A DNA stretch of 45,529 nt from the NCBI GenBank assembly GCA_904418825.1, contig CAJFPU010000004.1, positions 1 through 45,529 on the forward strand, written 5' to 3'. The position numbers and the translations under genes were made by a program. The DNA is from an uncultured Romboutsia sp. Its GTDB lineage: Bacteria; Bacillota; Clostridia; Peptostreptococcales; Peptostreptococcaceae. Below, one piece after another: positions 9,013 to 19,400 of this stretch; position 1 is the stretch's first letter; each line of letters starts with the position of its first letter. Under the pieces are notes generated by a model that saw only the letters and a program-made list of their open reading frames with translations, searched no databases and was not told the origin of the DNA.

Positions 9013-10014
9013 ATGAAGAAATACACTAATGATGAATTACTAAGGATGGATGCAGTTGAGGTTTATAAATTGAGATTAGATAGAAAGATTCATAGATTTC
9101 CAAGTGGTTTTTGGCAACTGCCAGAAGGTAAAGAAAATGCAAAAAAATGTGTTAGATATCTTTTAGAGGAAGTATTAGAATATAAAAGTGATGAAAGTAT
9201 AAAGAAAAATTTTGGTTCTAATACATTGGAAAAAAATTGTTTAGGTGGAATGTTATCTTCTGAAATTTTTAATTATAGTCCATTTGAAGTTTTAGACAAT
9301 GCATATAAAGGAAGATTTAAACCTTGGCAGTTATCACAATGTCCTGTATATTATTGGAAAGAAAAAGAAAATAGAGATTATGCTTTAAAATATTTGTTTG
9401 AAGAAGTAATAAATATAGAAGATGATGATTTTGTAGAAAGATATGATGTTAATTTATTTATTGAAAATGATTTATTTGGACTATTGAAGAATTATTTTGA
9501 TGGAAGTCCTTATAAGGTATTGGATTATTATTTTGAAGGCAAAATAAAGCCTTGGCATTTAAAGCAAGGTCCAAAGAATTATTTTAAAAGTAAAGAAAAT
9601 AGAATTAATGCTGTTAAATGGTTAATTGAAGAAGAGCTTAAATGGAGTGAAGAGGATGTTATAAAAGGATGGTGTAATGAATTATTACATAAGCATGGAA
9701 TTGATTGGGCTCTTAGATATATAGATGGAAATAGTCATTATTATCTTTTGGATGAAGCTTATCCTGGTATTTATAAACCTTGGCTTGTTTGTAGTGGAGT
9801 AGATGGATTTTGGGAAGAAAAAGAAAACAGAGTTTGGGCAGTTAAATGGTTAGTTGAGGATGTTTTAGGATTTACTAAAGAAGAGTGTTTTTATAAATTA
9901 AAGGCTAAACATTTTATCAAAAATAAACTTAGTGGTTTGTATCGCTATTGGTATAAAGGTGATGTAGATGCAATTATTTCAGATGTTTATCCAGATATGA
10001 TGAGTTTTAGGTGA
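9013..10014 (+). CDS. Repeat-containing hypothetical protein (~4 Trp-rich repeats)
   Basis: Recurring (F/Y)KPWxLxxxPxxY(W/F)K(E/S)KENRxxA(V/L)KxLxEE units. Confidence 0.75.
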   Translation: MKKYTNDELLRMDAVEVYKLRLDRKIHRFPSGFWQLPEGKENAKKCVRYLLEEVLEYKSDESIKKNFGSNTLEKNCLGGMLSSEIFNYSPFEVLDNAYKGRFKPWQLSQCPVYYWKEKENRDYALKYLFEEVINIEDDDFVERYDVNLFIENDLFGLLKNYFDGSPYKVLDYYFEGKIKPWHLKQGPKNYFKSKENRINAVKWLIEEELKWSEEDVIKGWCNELLHKHGIDWALRYIDGNSHYYLLDEAYPGIYKPWLVCSGVDGFWEEKENRVWAVKWLVEDVLGFTKEECFYKLKAKHFIKNKLSGLYRYWYKGDVDAIISDVYPDMMSFR

Positions 10015-10031
10015 ATGAGATAAATATATTA

Positions 10032-10062
10032 TGACCACCTAAGTAATTTAGGTGGTATTTTT
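10032..10062 (+). terminator. Rho-independent terminator
   Basis: ACCACCTAAGTAATTTAGGTGGT followed by T-run. Confidence 0.75.
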
Positions 10063-10183
10063 TGAATAACAACTTATTAATTGTATTATGTTAATTAAGA
10101 AATTTAGAAAATAAGGATTTATATGGAGAAGTTGTAATAAAATTTTAGGCTCTGTTAGCTTACTTCGTGATAATTATAATAAA

Positions 10184-10234
10184 AAACAACCATACCTTAG
10201 TATTTATTGAAATCACTAAGGTATGGTTGTTTAA
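10184..10234. terminator. Bidirectional terminator
   Basis: AAACAACCATACCTTAGT...ACTAAGGTATGGTTGTTT perfect stem with A/T flanks. Confidence 0.75.
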
Positions 10235-10325
10235 TTTGTTTTAAGTAGTTCGTATTATATTAAAATTGTTCACTAATAATCCTTCAAAGCTTACTTTTTT
10301 ACTTTTTAAGTATTTACCTAATAAG

Positions 10326-11300
10326 TTATTGTTTACTAGATTCTTTAATTGAACTTATTTTATCAATTCTATTTGTCCAAATATAACCACAATAACCTTT
10401 TGGTATATCTTTTAGACTTTCTTCATCGTCAAATCCTTCTGACCACTTTCCATTTCCATCTACAATAACAACTTTTGTATTTACATTTTCCATCCTTTGT
10501 ACAAATTTATTAGGCCATCCCCATAATACTTTTGCATACATCAAAGGTATATGAAGCTCCATATTATGTATTTCTTTTGGTATATATCCAGTCCACCCTA
10601 ATAACTCATACTTAATTAATGCTTTCTTTAAAAGGCTTTTAGAAAGAATTCTTATATCACTACTTTGCTTTCTTAAATACATTAATCCATCATCATTTTC
10701 ATATACAGTTATTTGAGATAATCTTTCCTCTGGCATATCTTTCAAATATTCCCATAGTATCTTACCTGTTTCTAAATTTCCATTTTTCATATGTATTAGC
10801 AGTTCTTTATCTTTAAAAGTTTCTAATACTTCACCAAGCTCTGGCATCATACCTACACCCTTACCTCTAAAAGGATATGTTTTTCCACCATCAGCTGTGT
10901 ACCCGTATCCAATATCTAATTTTTTTAGTTCTTCCATGGTATAATCAGATATATTACCCTTACCATCTGTTCTATATCCTAACTCAAAGTCATGAAAAAC
11001 TGCTAACTTTTTATCTTTAGTCAATTGTATATCTAACTCTACTATATCAGCTCCGTATTCAAAAGCTGCCTTCATGGATTCAATTGTATTTTCTAAGTAT
11101 TCATGCTCAGGTTCATATATAATTTCTGCTGTATTAGTGTCCCATTCAACCTTAGAAATATCAAATGTTTGAGCTAATCCTCTATGAGCTAATAATTTAG
11201 GCATTGTATTTTCATTTTTTATAAATATAGAAGTGTTGTTTACCCATATAAATGCTATTAATGTCATTATAAATATAATTCTTTTGTTTTTCTTAATCAT
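10326..11300 (-). CDS. Membrane-anchored glycerophosphodiester phosphodiesterase family protein
   Basis: N-terminal TM; LLAHRG, ENTIESMKAAFEYGADIVELDIQLTKDKKLAVFHD, typical GDPD motifs. Confidence 0.88.
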   Translation of the reverse strand: MIKKNKRIIFIMTLIAFIWVNNTSIFIKNENTMPKLLAHRGLAQTFDISKVEWDTNTAEIIYEPEHEYLENTIESMKAAFEYGADIVELDIQLTKDKKLAVFHDFELGYRTDGKGNISDYTMEELKKLDIGYGYTADGGKTYPFRGKGVGMMPELGEVLETFKDKELLIHMKNGNLETGKILWEYLKDMPEERLSQITVYENDDGLMYLRKQSSDIRILSKSLLKKALIKYELLGWTGYIPKEIHNMELHIPLMYAKVLWGWPNKFVQRMENVNTKVVIVDGNGKWSEGFDDEESLKDIPKGYCGYIWTNRIDKISSIKESSKQ

Positions 11301-11302
11301 AT

Positions 11303-12859
11303 TTAGCTACATTCCTCCATATTAGATTTATTAATTTTATCTATTATAACTTTAGCTTTTCTCTCATTATTTTCTTTTTTGTCAACAAGATCATATTCTT
11401 TTGGATTATCTAAAATAGATATTAATTTAGCAGATTCTTCTTTAGTTAATTCTAAAGGTGTCTTGTTAAAATAAAATTGTGCTGCATCTTTTATTCCTAT
11501 TATATTTCTTCCAAAATATATAACATTAAGATAAGCTTCTATTATTTCATCTTTGCTATAATTTTTTTCTAATTGAATTGCTGAGTATAATTGTGTACGC
11601 TTTTTTTCTAGTACATTAATATTGTTATAATCACATACATTTTTTATTAATTGCATAGTTATTGTAGATGCACCTTGTGTATCTTTTTTTAATATTAAAT
11701 TATTTATACTAGATCTTGCTATTGATATTAAATCTACACCGTTATGATAATAAAATTTTTGGTCCTGACTTAAAACAACAGCTTTTATAATAAATGGTGA
11801 TATATTATCTATATCAATCCATCTTTCTTGTCTATTCTCTTCTAATGATTTCAAATTGATTTGTACTATATTCTTATTAGAATCACTAATAGTCAAAAAT
11901 AAAACACTAAAAAAAATAACAATAGTAGCACTTTTAGCTATAAATTTAGTTTTTTTGTATTTTAATACCCTTTTGATTCGTTTTTTTACATTACTTTCTC
12001 CAAATGCAATTGTTGATGCTGCTATTATATTACTTTTATCTACTGTAAAGCTTAACAAGGCTTCTGCATATTTTTTTTTGAACTTTCCTTTTGTAATCTG
12101 CATTACTTTTTCATCACAAGCTCTTTCCATATCAGTATGATATAATACAAGAGCTATCCATACTATGGGATTGAACCAATGTAAACAAGCTATAAAAATA
12201 GATATTAGTTTAATAAGATTATCTTTTCTTTTTATATGTACTACTTCATGTAAAAGTACTGCTTTTAAGATATCCTTATTTTTGTCTTTTGTAATATAAG
12301 TTGGTATTATAATTTTAGGGTTAAATACACCGCATACTACTGGTGTATCAATCCATTCTACAGTATAAATTCTTATATTTTTACCATTTAATAATTCTAT
12401 AATATTAGCTGTTTCTTTTGTATTATATCTAATAGCTTCTTTAAATTTATTAATGCTAAGTATATAGCTAGTGCTAAGTACTATGATTAAAGCAATAGTT
12501 ATCATTATCCAAATTATCGGAATCAAATTGTTATCAACTTGAGTACCATTACTTACTATGTCATGATTCAACTTATAATAATTTTCTAATTGTATGTTTT
12601 TATTTGAATTTTTGTAAATAATTTGCATATCATTTATACTTGGTAAATAATTAAACATACTTAATTCACTTGCAAAAGTAATTGGTACAATTAATCTAAC
12701 CAATAATAAACTCCACAGTGAATAACTAAAAAAGGCTGACAATTTTTTACCTAATATCAACCTTATTAGCATAATTAACAGCGCAACAAAAGTTGATAAA
12801 AAACTCATATATAATACTATATAAAATATAATACTTATTCCTTTATTCATCTTTATCAA
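11303..12859 (-). CDS. BlaR1-like M56 metallopeptidase fused to a GT51 (peptidoglycan transglycosylase) domain
   Basis: TM-rich N-term, HEVVH zinc motif and ERACDE; C-term SQDQKFYYHNGVD, GASTITMQLIKN, KDEIIEAYLNVIYFGRN as in GT51 proteins. Confidence 0.88.
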   Translation of the reverse strand: MIKMNKGISIIFYIVLYMSFLSTFVALLIMLIRLILGKKLSAFFSYSLWSLLLVRLIVPITFASELSMFNYLPSINDMQIIYKNSNKNIQLENYYKLNHDIVSNGTQVDNNLIPIIWIMITIALIIVLSTSYILSINKFKEAIRYNTKETANIIELLNGKNIRIYTVEWIDTPVVCGVFNPKIIIPTYITKDKNKDILKAVLLHEVVHIKRKDNLIKLISIFIACLHWFNPIVWIALVLYHTDMERACDEKVMQITKGKFKKKYAEALLSFTVDKSNIIAASTIAFGESNVKKRIKRVLKYKKTKFIAKSATIVIFFSVLFLTISDSNKNIVQINLKSLEENRQERWIDIDNISPFIIKAVVLSQDQKFYYHNGVDLISIARSSINNLILKKDTQGASTITMQLIKNVCDYNNINVLEKKRTQLYSAIQLEKNYSKDEIIEAYLNVIYFGRNIIGIKDAAQFYFNKTPLELTKEESAKLISILDNPKEYDLVDKKENNERKAKVIIDKINKSNMEECS

Positions 12860-13211
12860 TATACTCTTCTATCATATTTGCTAATTCTTTAGCTTCTTTT
12901 TTTGAAATTTTGTTTTTGTTTAAAAATGATGCTAAAAACATTTTTATTGAACCACCATATATTTTACCTAAAATTTCATCCCCCTTAGTCTGTTGCACTT
13001 CTTCTCTTTCTACTAAATAAGAAACAACTGCATTTTCATTTTTCAATATTCCTCTTTGGGATAATCTTCTTAATACAGTGTATGTAGTTGATTTTTTCCA
13101 ACCTAAACTAGCTTCGACGATTCTTACCAACTCCGTAGAATTAATTGGAGCATTATCCCAAATTAAATTCATAAACTTCATTTCTGAATCTGATAATTTT
13201 ATTTCTATCAT
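12843..13211 (-). CDS. blaI: BlaI/MecI-family repressor
   Basis: LSDSEMKFMNLIWDNAPINSTELVRIVEASLGWKKSTTYTVLRRLSQRGIL; overlaps the M56 gene by 17 nt. Confidence 0.93.
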   Translation of the reverse strand: MIEIKLSDSEMKFMNLIWDNAPINSTELVRIVEASLGWKKSTTYTVLRRLSQRGILKNENAVVSYLVEREEVQQTKGDEILGKIYGGSIKMFLASFLNKNKISKKEAKELANMIEEYIDKDE

Positions 13212-13227
13212 ATTTTCCTCCTTAGGC

Positions 13228-13264
13228 CTACTATTGTAGATCTGAAATTAGTTTACAATAGTAG
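13228..13264. promoter_or_regulatory. Candidate BlaI operator
   Basis: Perfect 11-bp inverted repeat CTACTATTGTA-N15-TACAATAGTAG just upstream of blaI. Confidence 0.75.
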
Positions 13265-13616
13265 ACCATTTATGTCAAGTTGCAAGTACCTTGTTTTATA
13301 TACAAAAAAGGACTATAGATTAATCTCTATAATCCTCTTTACTATCTACTCACTCCTCTAATTCATTGTAATATTTTTCATTTCCGTTTTTTTAAAAAGT
13401 AGTATATAGTTAAAAGTATATAAATGACGTTAATAATTTGAAATTTAAATAAATATCTAATATCGCTTGGTATATTATTTTTAAGCTATGTTAGATAATT
13501 ATTTGATATTTTTAACATACTTTAATTCACAATATATAACAATTACGAACTTAATTATATTATATATGATTAATCACGAAGTTAGATAACAGAGCCAAAT
13601 TTTAATATAAGTAAGA

Positions 13617-13660
13617 ATTAAACCATCACTTAGCTTATATATCTAATTGATGGTTTAATC
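13617..13660 (-). terminator. Terminator downstream of YvrJ/DUF2922/DUF1659 genes
   Basis: ATTAAACCATCA...TGATGGTTTAAT stem. Confidence 0.65.
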
Positions 13661-13669
13661 CATAAAAAA

Positions 13670-13816
13670 TTATCTCATGCTAATGATATTTTTAGATAAT
13701 TCATTAATACTATCAGATAGAGTTTGTAGCTTACCTTCAATCCTTACAAGTAAATACATACTAAGGGCTATAGGAAAGCCTACAGAAGCTATCAGAGTTT
13801 GTAAATCTGAATTCAT
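13670..13816 (-). CDS. YvrJ-family small protein
   Basis: MNSDLQTLIASVGFPIALSMYLLVRIEGKLQTLSDSINELSKNIISMR. Confidence 0.85.
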   Translation of the reverse strand: MNSDLQTLIASVGFPIALSMYLLVRIEGKLQTLSDSINELSKNIISMR

Positions 13817-13882
13817 AAATACACATCCTTTCAATAAATTTAGATACTAGAAAAGCTATGCCTAAAGCATAGCTTTTAATTT

Positions 13883-14110
13883 TTATAACACTAAGTCATA
13901 AGGTGTAGTATCTGTAACAACAACTTTAGCATCAACAGCTTGTACTATATCATCACCATTTGGAGCAAATATATTTTTAGCAATTACTAAATCCATAGCT
14001 GCTTTTATCTCTGATTCTGAAATATCGTCTCTAGGATCATCAACTACTAAAGATACTTTTTTATCTCCATCAGTTTTAAAAGTCATTACAAGTCTTTTAG
14101 TTTGTTCCAT
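13883..14110 (-). CDS. DUF2922 family protein
   Basis: MEQTKRLVMTFKTDGDKKVSLVVDDPRDDISESEIKAAMDLVI... Confidence 0.85.
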   Translation of the reverse strand: MEQTKRLVMTFKTDGDKKVSLVVDDPRDDISESEIKAAMDLVIAKNIFAPNGDDIVQAVDAKVVVTDTTPYDLVL

Positions 14111-14185
14111 GTTTATACCTCCTTAAATTTAATAATTTTGAGCAACGGACGAAGTCGTTGGCGACATGAACGAAGCGAATTTTTA

Positions 14186-14401
14186 CTAAACTAGAGTAGT
14201 ATTGTCTATCTTAGCTACTTCAATAGTTTGGTATTCTTGAAGTTCCATTAGAGCTTCTGCAACATCATATACATTTTGAGCAGATGCATCATGTTTTACA
14301 TATGAGAAGGTTTTGCTTCTAACCTTTGTTTTACCATCTACCATTCCTAAATCTAATTTTATTCTTAGGCTTGATGGATTTTGCATTTCAGTAACAGCCA
14401 T
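14186..14401 (-). CDS. DUF1659 family protein
   Basis: Small protein adjacent to DUF2922 and YvrJ; typical trio. Confidence 0.8.
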   Translation of the reverse strand: MAVTEMQNPSSLRIKLDLGMVDGKTKVRSKTFSYVKHDASAQNVYDVAEALMELQEYQTIEVAKIDNTTLV

Positions 14402-14512
14402 ATAGCCACCTCCATTTATTTATTTGAAGAGTAATCTCTTCTTGTTATTAAGTATAAAAATAGATGGTTTTGAGATATATTAAAGTTTTTGAATAAAATA
14501 TTTTATAAAGAA

Positions 14513-15169
14513 TTAAATTATATAAGCGTTATTAAAGCCTTTGGATATAGCTGTGTTTTTTAATTGAATAGCATCATTTTTATCTTTGAATTCACCTATA
14601 CAAACTCTATAAAAGATTCCATCATCAACTATAGATTTATTTACAAATGAAAGTATTGATTTTGATATACTATCTGATATGTCTTTTATATATTTATCAG
14701 ATTTTAGTGAAGCTTCTACTGATGAGTTAGATATAAAGTCTATTTCTATTAATAGTGCTGGCATTTTAGTTTTTCTTAGTACTGAGAATGATTTTGAAAT
14801 TTTTACTCCACGATTAGGTGTATTTATTGCTTTTGATAGGTTAGAGCAGATATCTTTTGATAGTGTATATAGTTTACTTTTTTCATCATATACCCATACT
14901 TCAACTCCTTTAGCGGATTTATTAGTTGATGAGTTCATGTGTATACTTATAAAGTAGTCACAGTTTTCTTTGTTTGCTTTTGAGCTTCTATAATCTAGTG
15001 AGTAGTATTTGTCATCTTCTCGTGTGGTTATTACTTTTTCAAATGCTTGTTCAAGATTGTTTTTTATTAGCATTCCTATTTTTAATACTGTGTCGCTTTC
15101 TTTTGTGTTATTTAAAGAGAGTGCTCCAGGATCTTTTCCTCCATGTCCAAAGTCTAGATACCATTTCAT
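14513..15169 (-). CDS. N-acetylmuramoyl-L-alanine amidase (Amidase_3), SPOR-like tail
   Basis: WYLDFGHGGKDPGA...ANKENCDYFISIHMNSS...; YRVCIGEFKDKNDAIQLKNTAISKGF. Confidence 0.92.
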   Translation of the reverse strand: MKWYLDFGHGGKDPGALSLNNTKESDTVLKIGMLIKNNLEQAFEKVITTREDDKYYSLDYRSSKANKENCDYFISIHMNSSTNKSAKGVEVWVYDEKSKLYTLSKDICSNLSKAINTPNRGVKISKSFSVLRKTKMPALLIEIDFISNSSVEASLKSDKYIKDISDSISKSILSFVNKSIVDDGIFYRVCIGEFKDKNDAIQLKNTAISKGFNNAYII

Positions 15170-15326
15170 GATTACTACCTCCTAATATTATTTAGTAAAT
15201 TTGATTTTTATAATAATTTAGTCTATAGTTGTTTAAATGGTATATTAAAAGATTTTATAAATTTAGTAGGATGATTTTATTTTGATATAGAATATATAGT
15301 TATAATGTTTTTGAGGGGGGATTTTA

Positions 15327-15581
15327 GTGTTAGATAGTTTAACTAGGGATGATCTACCTGATGGTGTTATGGATATTGTTGATAGTATAGGGATTGATGC
15401 TTTTAAGGATTTGGTAAGGTTAGCTGGTGGAAGTAATTTGTATATTCCTAATGAGGCAAGTCTTGTTAAGTCTTTTAGGAATAAGAAGATTAGGGAAAGT
15501 TTTGATGGTGATTATAAGGCGATTTCTAGGAAGTTTGGGATTAGTGAAGCTCAGGTTAGAAATATTGTTAATGTTAAGTGA
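15327..15581 (+). CDS. Mor-like HTH transcription regulator
   Basis: LAGGSNLYIPNEASLVKSFRNKKIRESFDGDYKAISRKFGISEAQVRNIV. Confidence 0.75.
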   Translation: MLDSLTRDDLPDGVMDIVDSIGIDAFKDLVRLAGGSNLYIPNEASLVKSFRNKKIRESFDGDYKAISRKFGISEAQVRNIVNVK

Positions 15582-15616
15582 GTTGATTTTTTTATGGTGA
15601 GTTGTCTTTATATACA

Positions 15617-15660
15617 ATGTGTTAAATTATTAGTAAGATATCATAATTTAACACATTATT
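15617..15660 (+). terminator. Terminator hairpin
   Basis: AATGTGTTAAATTAT...ATAATTTAACACATTATTTT. Confidence 0.65.
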
Positions 15661-15788
15661 TTGCTAAATTAAAAGTAGAATAAATAATATTAAGAATTAA
15701 AAGTAATTAAAGTAGAATAAAATTATTAACAAATTAAATTATAGATGATAAAATAACTATACTGACATTAATAAAAGGGAGAGTAAAA

Positions 15789-16286
15789 ATGAATAATTCA
15801 ACAGTACTAAATATAGAAATAGAAAAGTTTGATTTTATAAATTTCTTAAATGAAATAAGAGAAAATCTAAGTGAAGTAATGGACACATCTTTTATACCAA
15901 TGTATATGAGACAAAGTAGCTCAGATAAAAATATATATGTAGATGTATTTGATGAAAAATTTGAATGTCTATCTACAGAAAGTATATTAGAAGATATAAA
16001 AAATAACGATAGAATTTTATACACATCATTTGTATTAGATAAAGCTATTTGCGAAGAAGAAGGATTTATATGTGGGGATGGAACTAAATTAGATGAAGCT
16101 AATTATGGTGATTTTAGACAAGATAATAGTGGATTTATAATAGAAACTAAAGAAAAAATGATTAAGATAAGAAAAGCTACATATGGCTATATAAATCCAG
16201 TACAAGAAGTAGCTAAGATAGTTGACGATGCAGGTGAATTTGAAGAAATAATAAAAGATTTTATAAAAAGATATATAAAAGAGTAA
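15789..16286 (+). CDS. Hypothetical protein
   Basis: Intact 165-aa ORF with RBS, followed by a terminator. Confidence 0.7.
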   Translation: MNNSTVLNIEIEKFDFINFLNEIRENLSEVMDTSFIPMYMRQSSSDKNIYVDVFDEKFECLSTESILEDIKNNDRILYTSFVLDKAICEEEGFICGDGTKLDEANYGDFRQDNSGFIIETKEKMIKIRKATYGYINPVQEVAKIVDDAGEFEEIIKDFIKRYIKE

Positions 16287-16311
16287 CTCTACTTATAGTT
16301 GAAAATACATA

Positions 16312-16347
16312 AGCCTTGCGTATAAATAATAGACGCAAGGTTTTTTG
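16312..16347 (+). terminator. Rho-independent terminator
   Basis: CCTTGCGT...ACGCAAGG TTTTTTG. Confidence 0.85.
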
Positions 16348-16494
16348 TATTAGAAATACTTATTTTTTATATTGACATCCAACTAGCGTATATTAATACA
16401 AATATGACAATAATATTTTTTTTAATACTAATAATGTAGTATAATTAAAGTAATAAAAAATAACTATAAAGTAATAAAATTTGAAAGGGAAAAG

Positions 16495-19400
16495 ATGAAT
16501 TATAATGATTTAACATTTTTTACAAATGAAGAGAATAATACACTTCATGATAGATTTAATAAAATACTAAATAACAATGTACAATTTTTTGATGTATTAG
16601 TTGGATATTTTAGAAGTAGTGGATTTTATAAAATGTATGAATCTATGGAAAAGGTTGAAAAAACTAGAATATTAGTAGGACTTAATTTAGATAAAAAATC
16701 TGTAGAAATGATACATACAGCTTATAATGAAATGCAAGTAGACTTTACATCAAATAAGGAAGCTAAAGAACAGTACTCAAAAGAAGTTAATGAAGATATA
16801 GAGACATCGGAAGATAGCAAAGAAGTAGAAATAGGAATAAAGAAGTTTATAGAGTTTGTAAGAACAGGAAAATTAGAAATAAGAGTATATCCACATCATC
16901 CAATTCACGCAAAAGTATATATAATGAGAAAAGATCAAGAAAAATCAGAAGACTTTGGAAAAGTAATAACTGGATCAAGTAATTTTTCTCAAGCTGGACT
17001 ATTAGGACAATTAGAATTTAATGTGGAATTAAAGGACTCAAGAGATGTTAGATTTGCACTTGATAAATTTGAAGACCTATGGAAAGACTCAGTGGATGTA
17101 ACAGATGAGTATATAGAGCAAGCAGAAAATAGTTGGATAAGAGAAGATATAACTCCATATGAATTATTCTTAAAGTGTTTATATGAATATTTTAAAGAAG
17201 AAATAAATCAAGATAAAGTAGATGCTAAAGCACTTGGATTACCACCAGGATTTATGAAACTTCAATATCAATTACATGCAGTAACAAGAGCAGAAAAGAT
17301 AATTAGTACATATAATGGTGTATTTATATCAGATGTAGTGGGTCTTGGTAAAACATATATAGGTGCGATGTTAGCAAAAAGATTAAGGGGAAGAAAGCTT
17401 ATAATATGTCCACCAGTTCTTAAAGAAAACTGGGAAAGGGTTTTATGGGAGTTTGATGTATCTGCAAAAGTTGAATCCTTAGGTAAACTGGATTCTATAT
17501 TAAAAATGGATGCAGATTCATATGATTATGTATTTATAGATGAAGCACATAGATTTAGAAATGATGATAATGATACATATGCAAAGTTACATGAAATATG
17601 TAATGGGAAAAAAGTAGTATTAATATCAGCTACACCACAAAATAACTATATTAGTGATATTGCTAATCAAATATACTTATTTCAAAATAGGAAGAACTCT
17701 AATATAATACCAAATCAGAAAGATTTAGAGGGATTCTTTAAAAAATTAGAAAAAAAATTAAAAAAATATGACAAAGGAACACCAGAATATTTAGAAGTAT
17801 CTAAAGAAGTATCAACTGAGATAAGAGAAAAGGTACTTAATCATATTATGGTAAGAAGAACTAGAAAAGAAATTATAAAATATTACGATAAAGATTTAAA
17901 GTCACAAGGGTTAACATTCCCAACATTGAATACACCTGAAAAAATAGTGTATGAGTTTGATAATCAGATAGAAGTAGTATTTAATAAAACCTTAGATACA
18001 ATAAAAGTTCTTTCTTATTCAAGATACAAAACATTAACATACTTAAATGAAGTTCCCCCTAAATATAAGTCCTTATTAACAGGTCAACAAAATATGGGTG
18101 GATTTATGAAAGGTATATTATTAAAACGATTAGAAAGTAGTTTCTACGCTTTTAATAAGACTCTTGATAGATTTATAGAATCTTATGAAAACTTCATATC
18201 AATGTATAAATCTGGAGTTGTATATGTTAGTAAAAAATATAATGTATATGAACTAATGAATAATGGAGAAGAAGAAAAATTAGATTTTATTGTTGATAAA
18301 GAAGATGCATTTAAGTTTAAATCAGAGGAATTTAATAGCACATTTATAGAAGATTTAGAATTTGATTTATCTAATTTAAAGCGAATAAGACGAATGTGGG
18401 ATCCTATAGAAAATGATCCTAAATTAGATAAATTTATAGATGATTTAAAGAATAATAAACTTCTTAAAAAATCAAAAATACTTATATTTACTGAATCAAA
18501 AGAAACTGCAGAATATTTAAAGAAAAATATAGACATGCATTTTAAAAACCAAACAATACTATTTACTGGTGGTTCTAAAAATAAAGATAGAGATATTATA
18601 CAAGAAAACTTTAATCCTGATGTTTCTAAAACTAACCAGAAAAATGATTTTAGAATATTAGTAACTACAGATATACTAGCAGAAGGTATAAGTTTGCATA
18701 GAGCAAATGTAATAGTAAACTATGATTTACCTTGGAATCCAACTCGAATAATGCAAAGGGTAGGTAGAATAAATCGTGTTGGAACAAAACATGATAATAT
18801 CTATGTATTTAACTTCTTCCCAAGTGCTCAAGTTGGAGAACATATGTCATTAGAAGAGAATATAACTTCTAAAATACAAGCATTCCATGATACATTAGGA
18901 GAGGATTTTAAGTATCTTAGTGAAGATGAAGAGGTTGATACTTATGGTATATTTGGAAAAACTTTATATGATAAGCTTAATAGTAAAGAAAGTTTAGAAG
19001 AAGAAGACTTTGAAGAAGATTCAACTCTTAAATATTTAAAAATAATAAGAGATTTAAGGGATGAGGATGAAGCTTTATTTATTAAAATAAAGAGTTATCC
19101 TAGAAAAATAAGAAGTGCTAAGTACTTAGATAAAGATGGAACACTCACTTTCTTTAGAAATGGATATATTAAGAGATTCTTTATATCAGATGAAACTGTT
19201 TCAAGAGAAATGACATTCTTAGATGCAATGAAGCTTATGGAGTCAGATAAAGAAGAGAGATGTCATAAGATAAGTAATAATTATTATAAAAACTTAGAAC
19301 AAAATAAAAAAGAACTTATAAAAATTTTACAAGAGGAAAGTATGGATATATCACCAATTAGAAAAGAAGGTAAGAGTCATGATAAGACTATAATAAAAAC

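Larger units (their letters stand above)
10148..13596. mobile_element. Transposase-less insertion cassette (MIC-like) carrying blaI / M56-GT51 / GDPD
   Basis: Inverted ends GGCTCTGTTAGCTTACTTCGTGAT (10148) and GGCTCTGTTATCTAACTTCGTGAT (reverse complement ending 13596), 22/24 identical; flanked by identical 8-bp AAATTTTA at 10140-10147 and 13597-13604; no transposase ORF inside. Confidence 0.88.
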
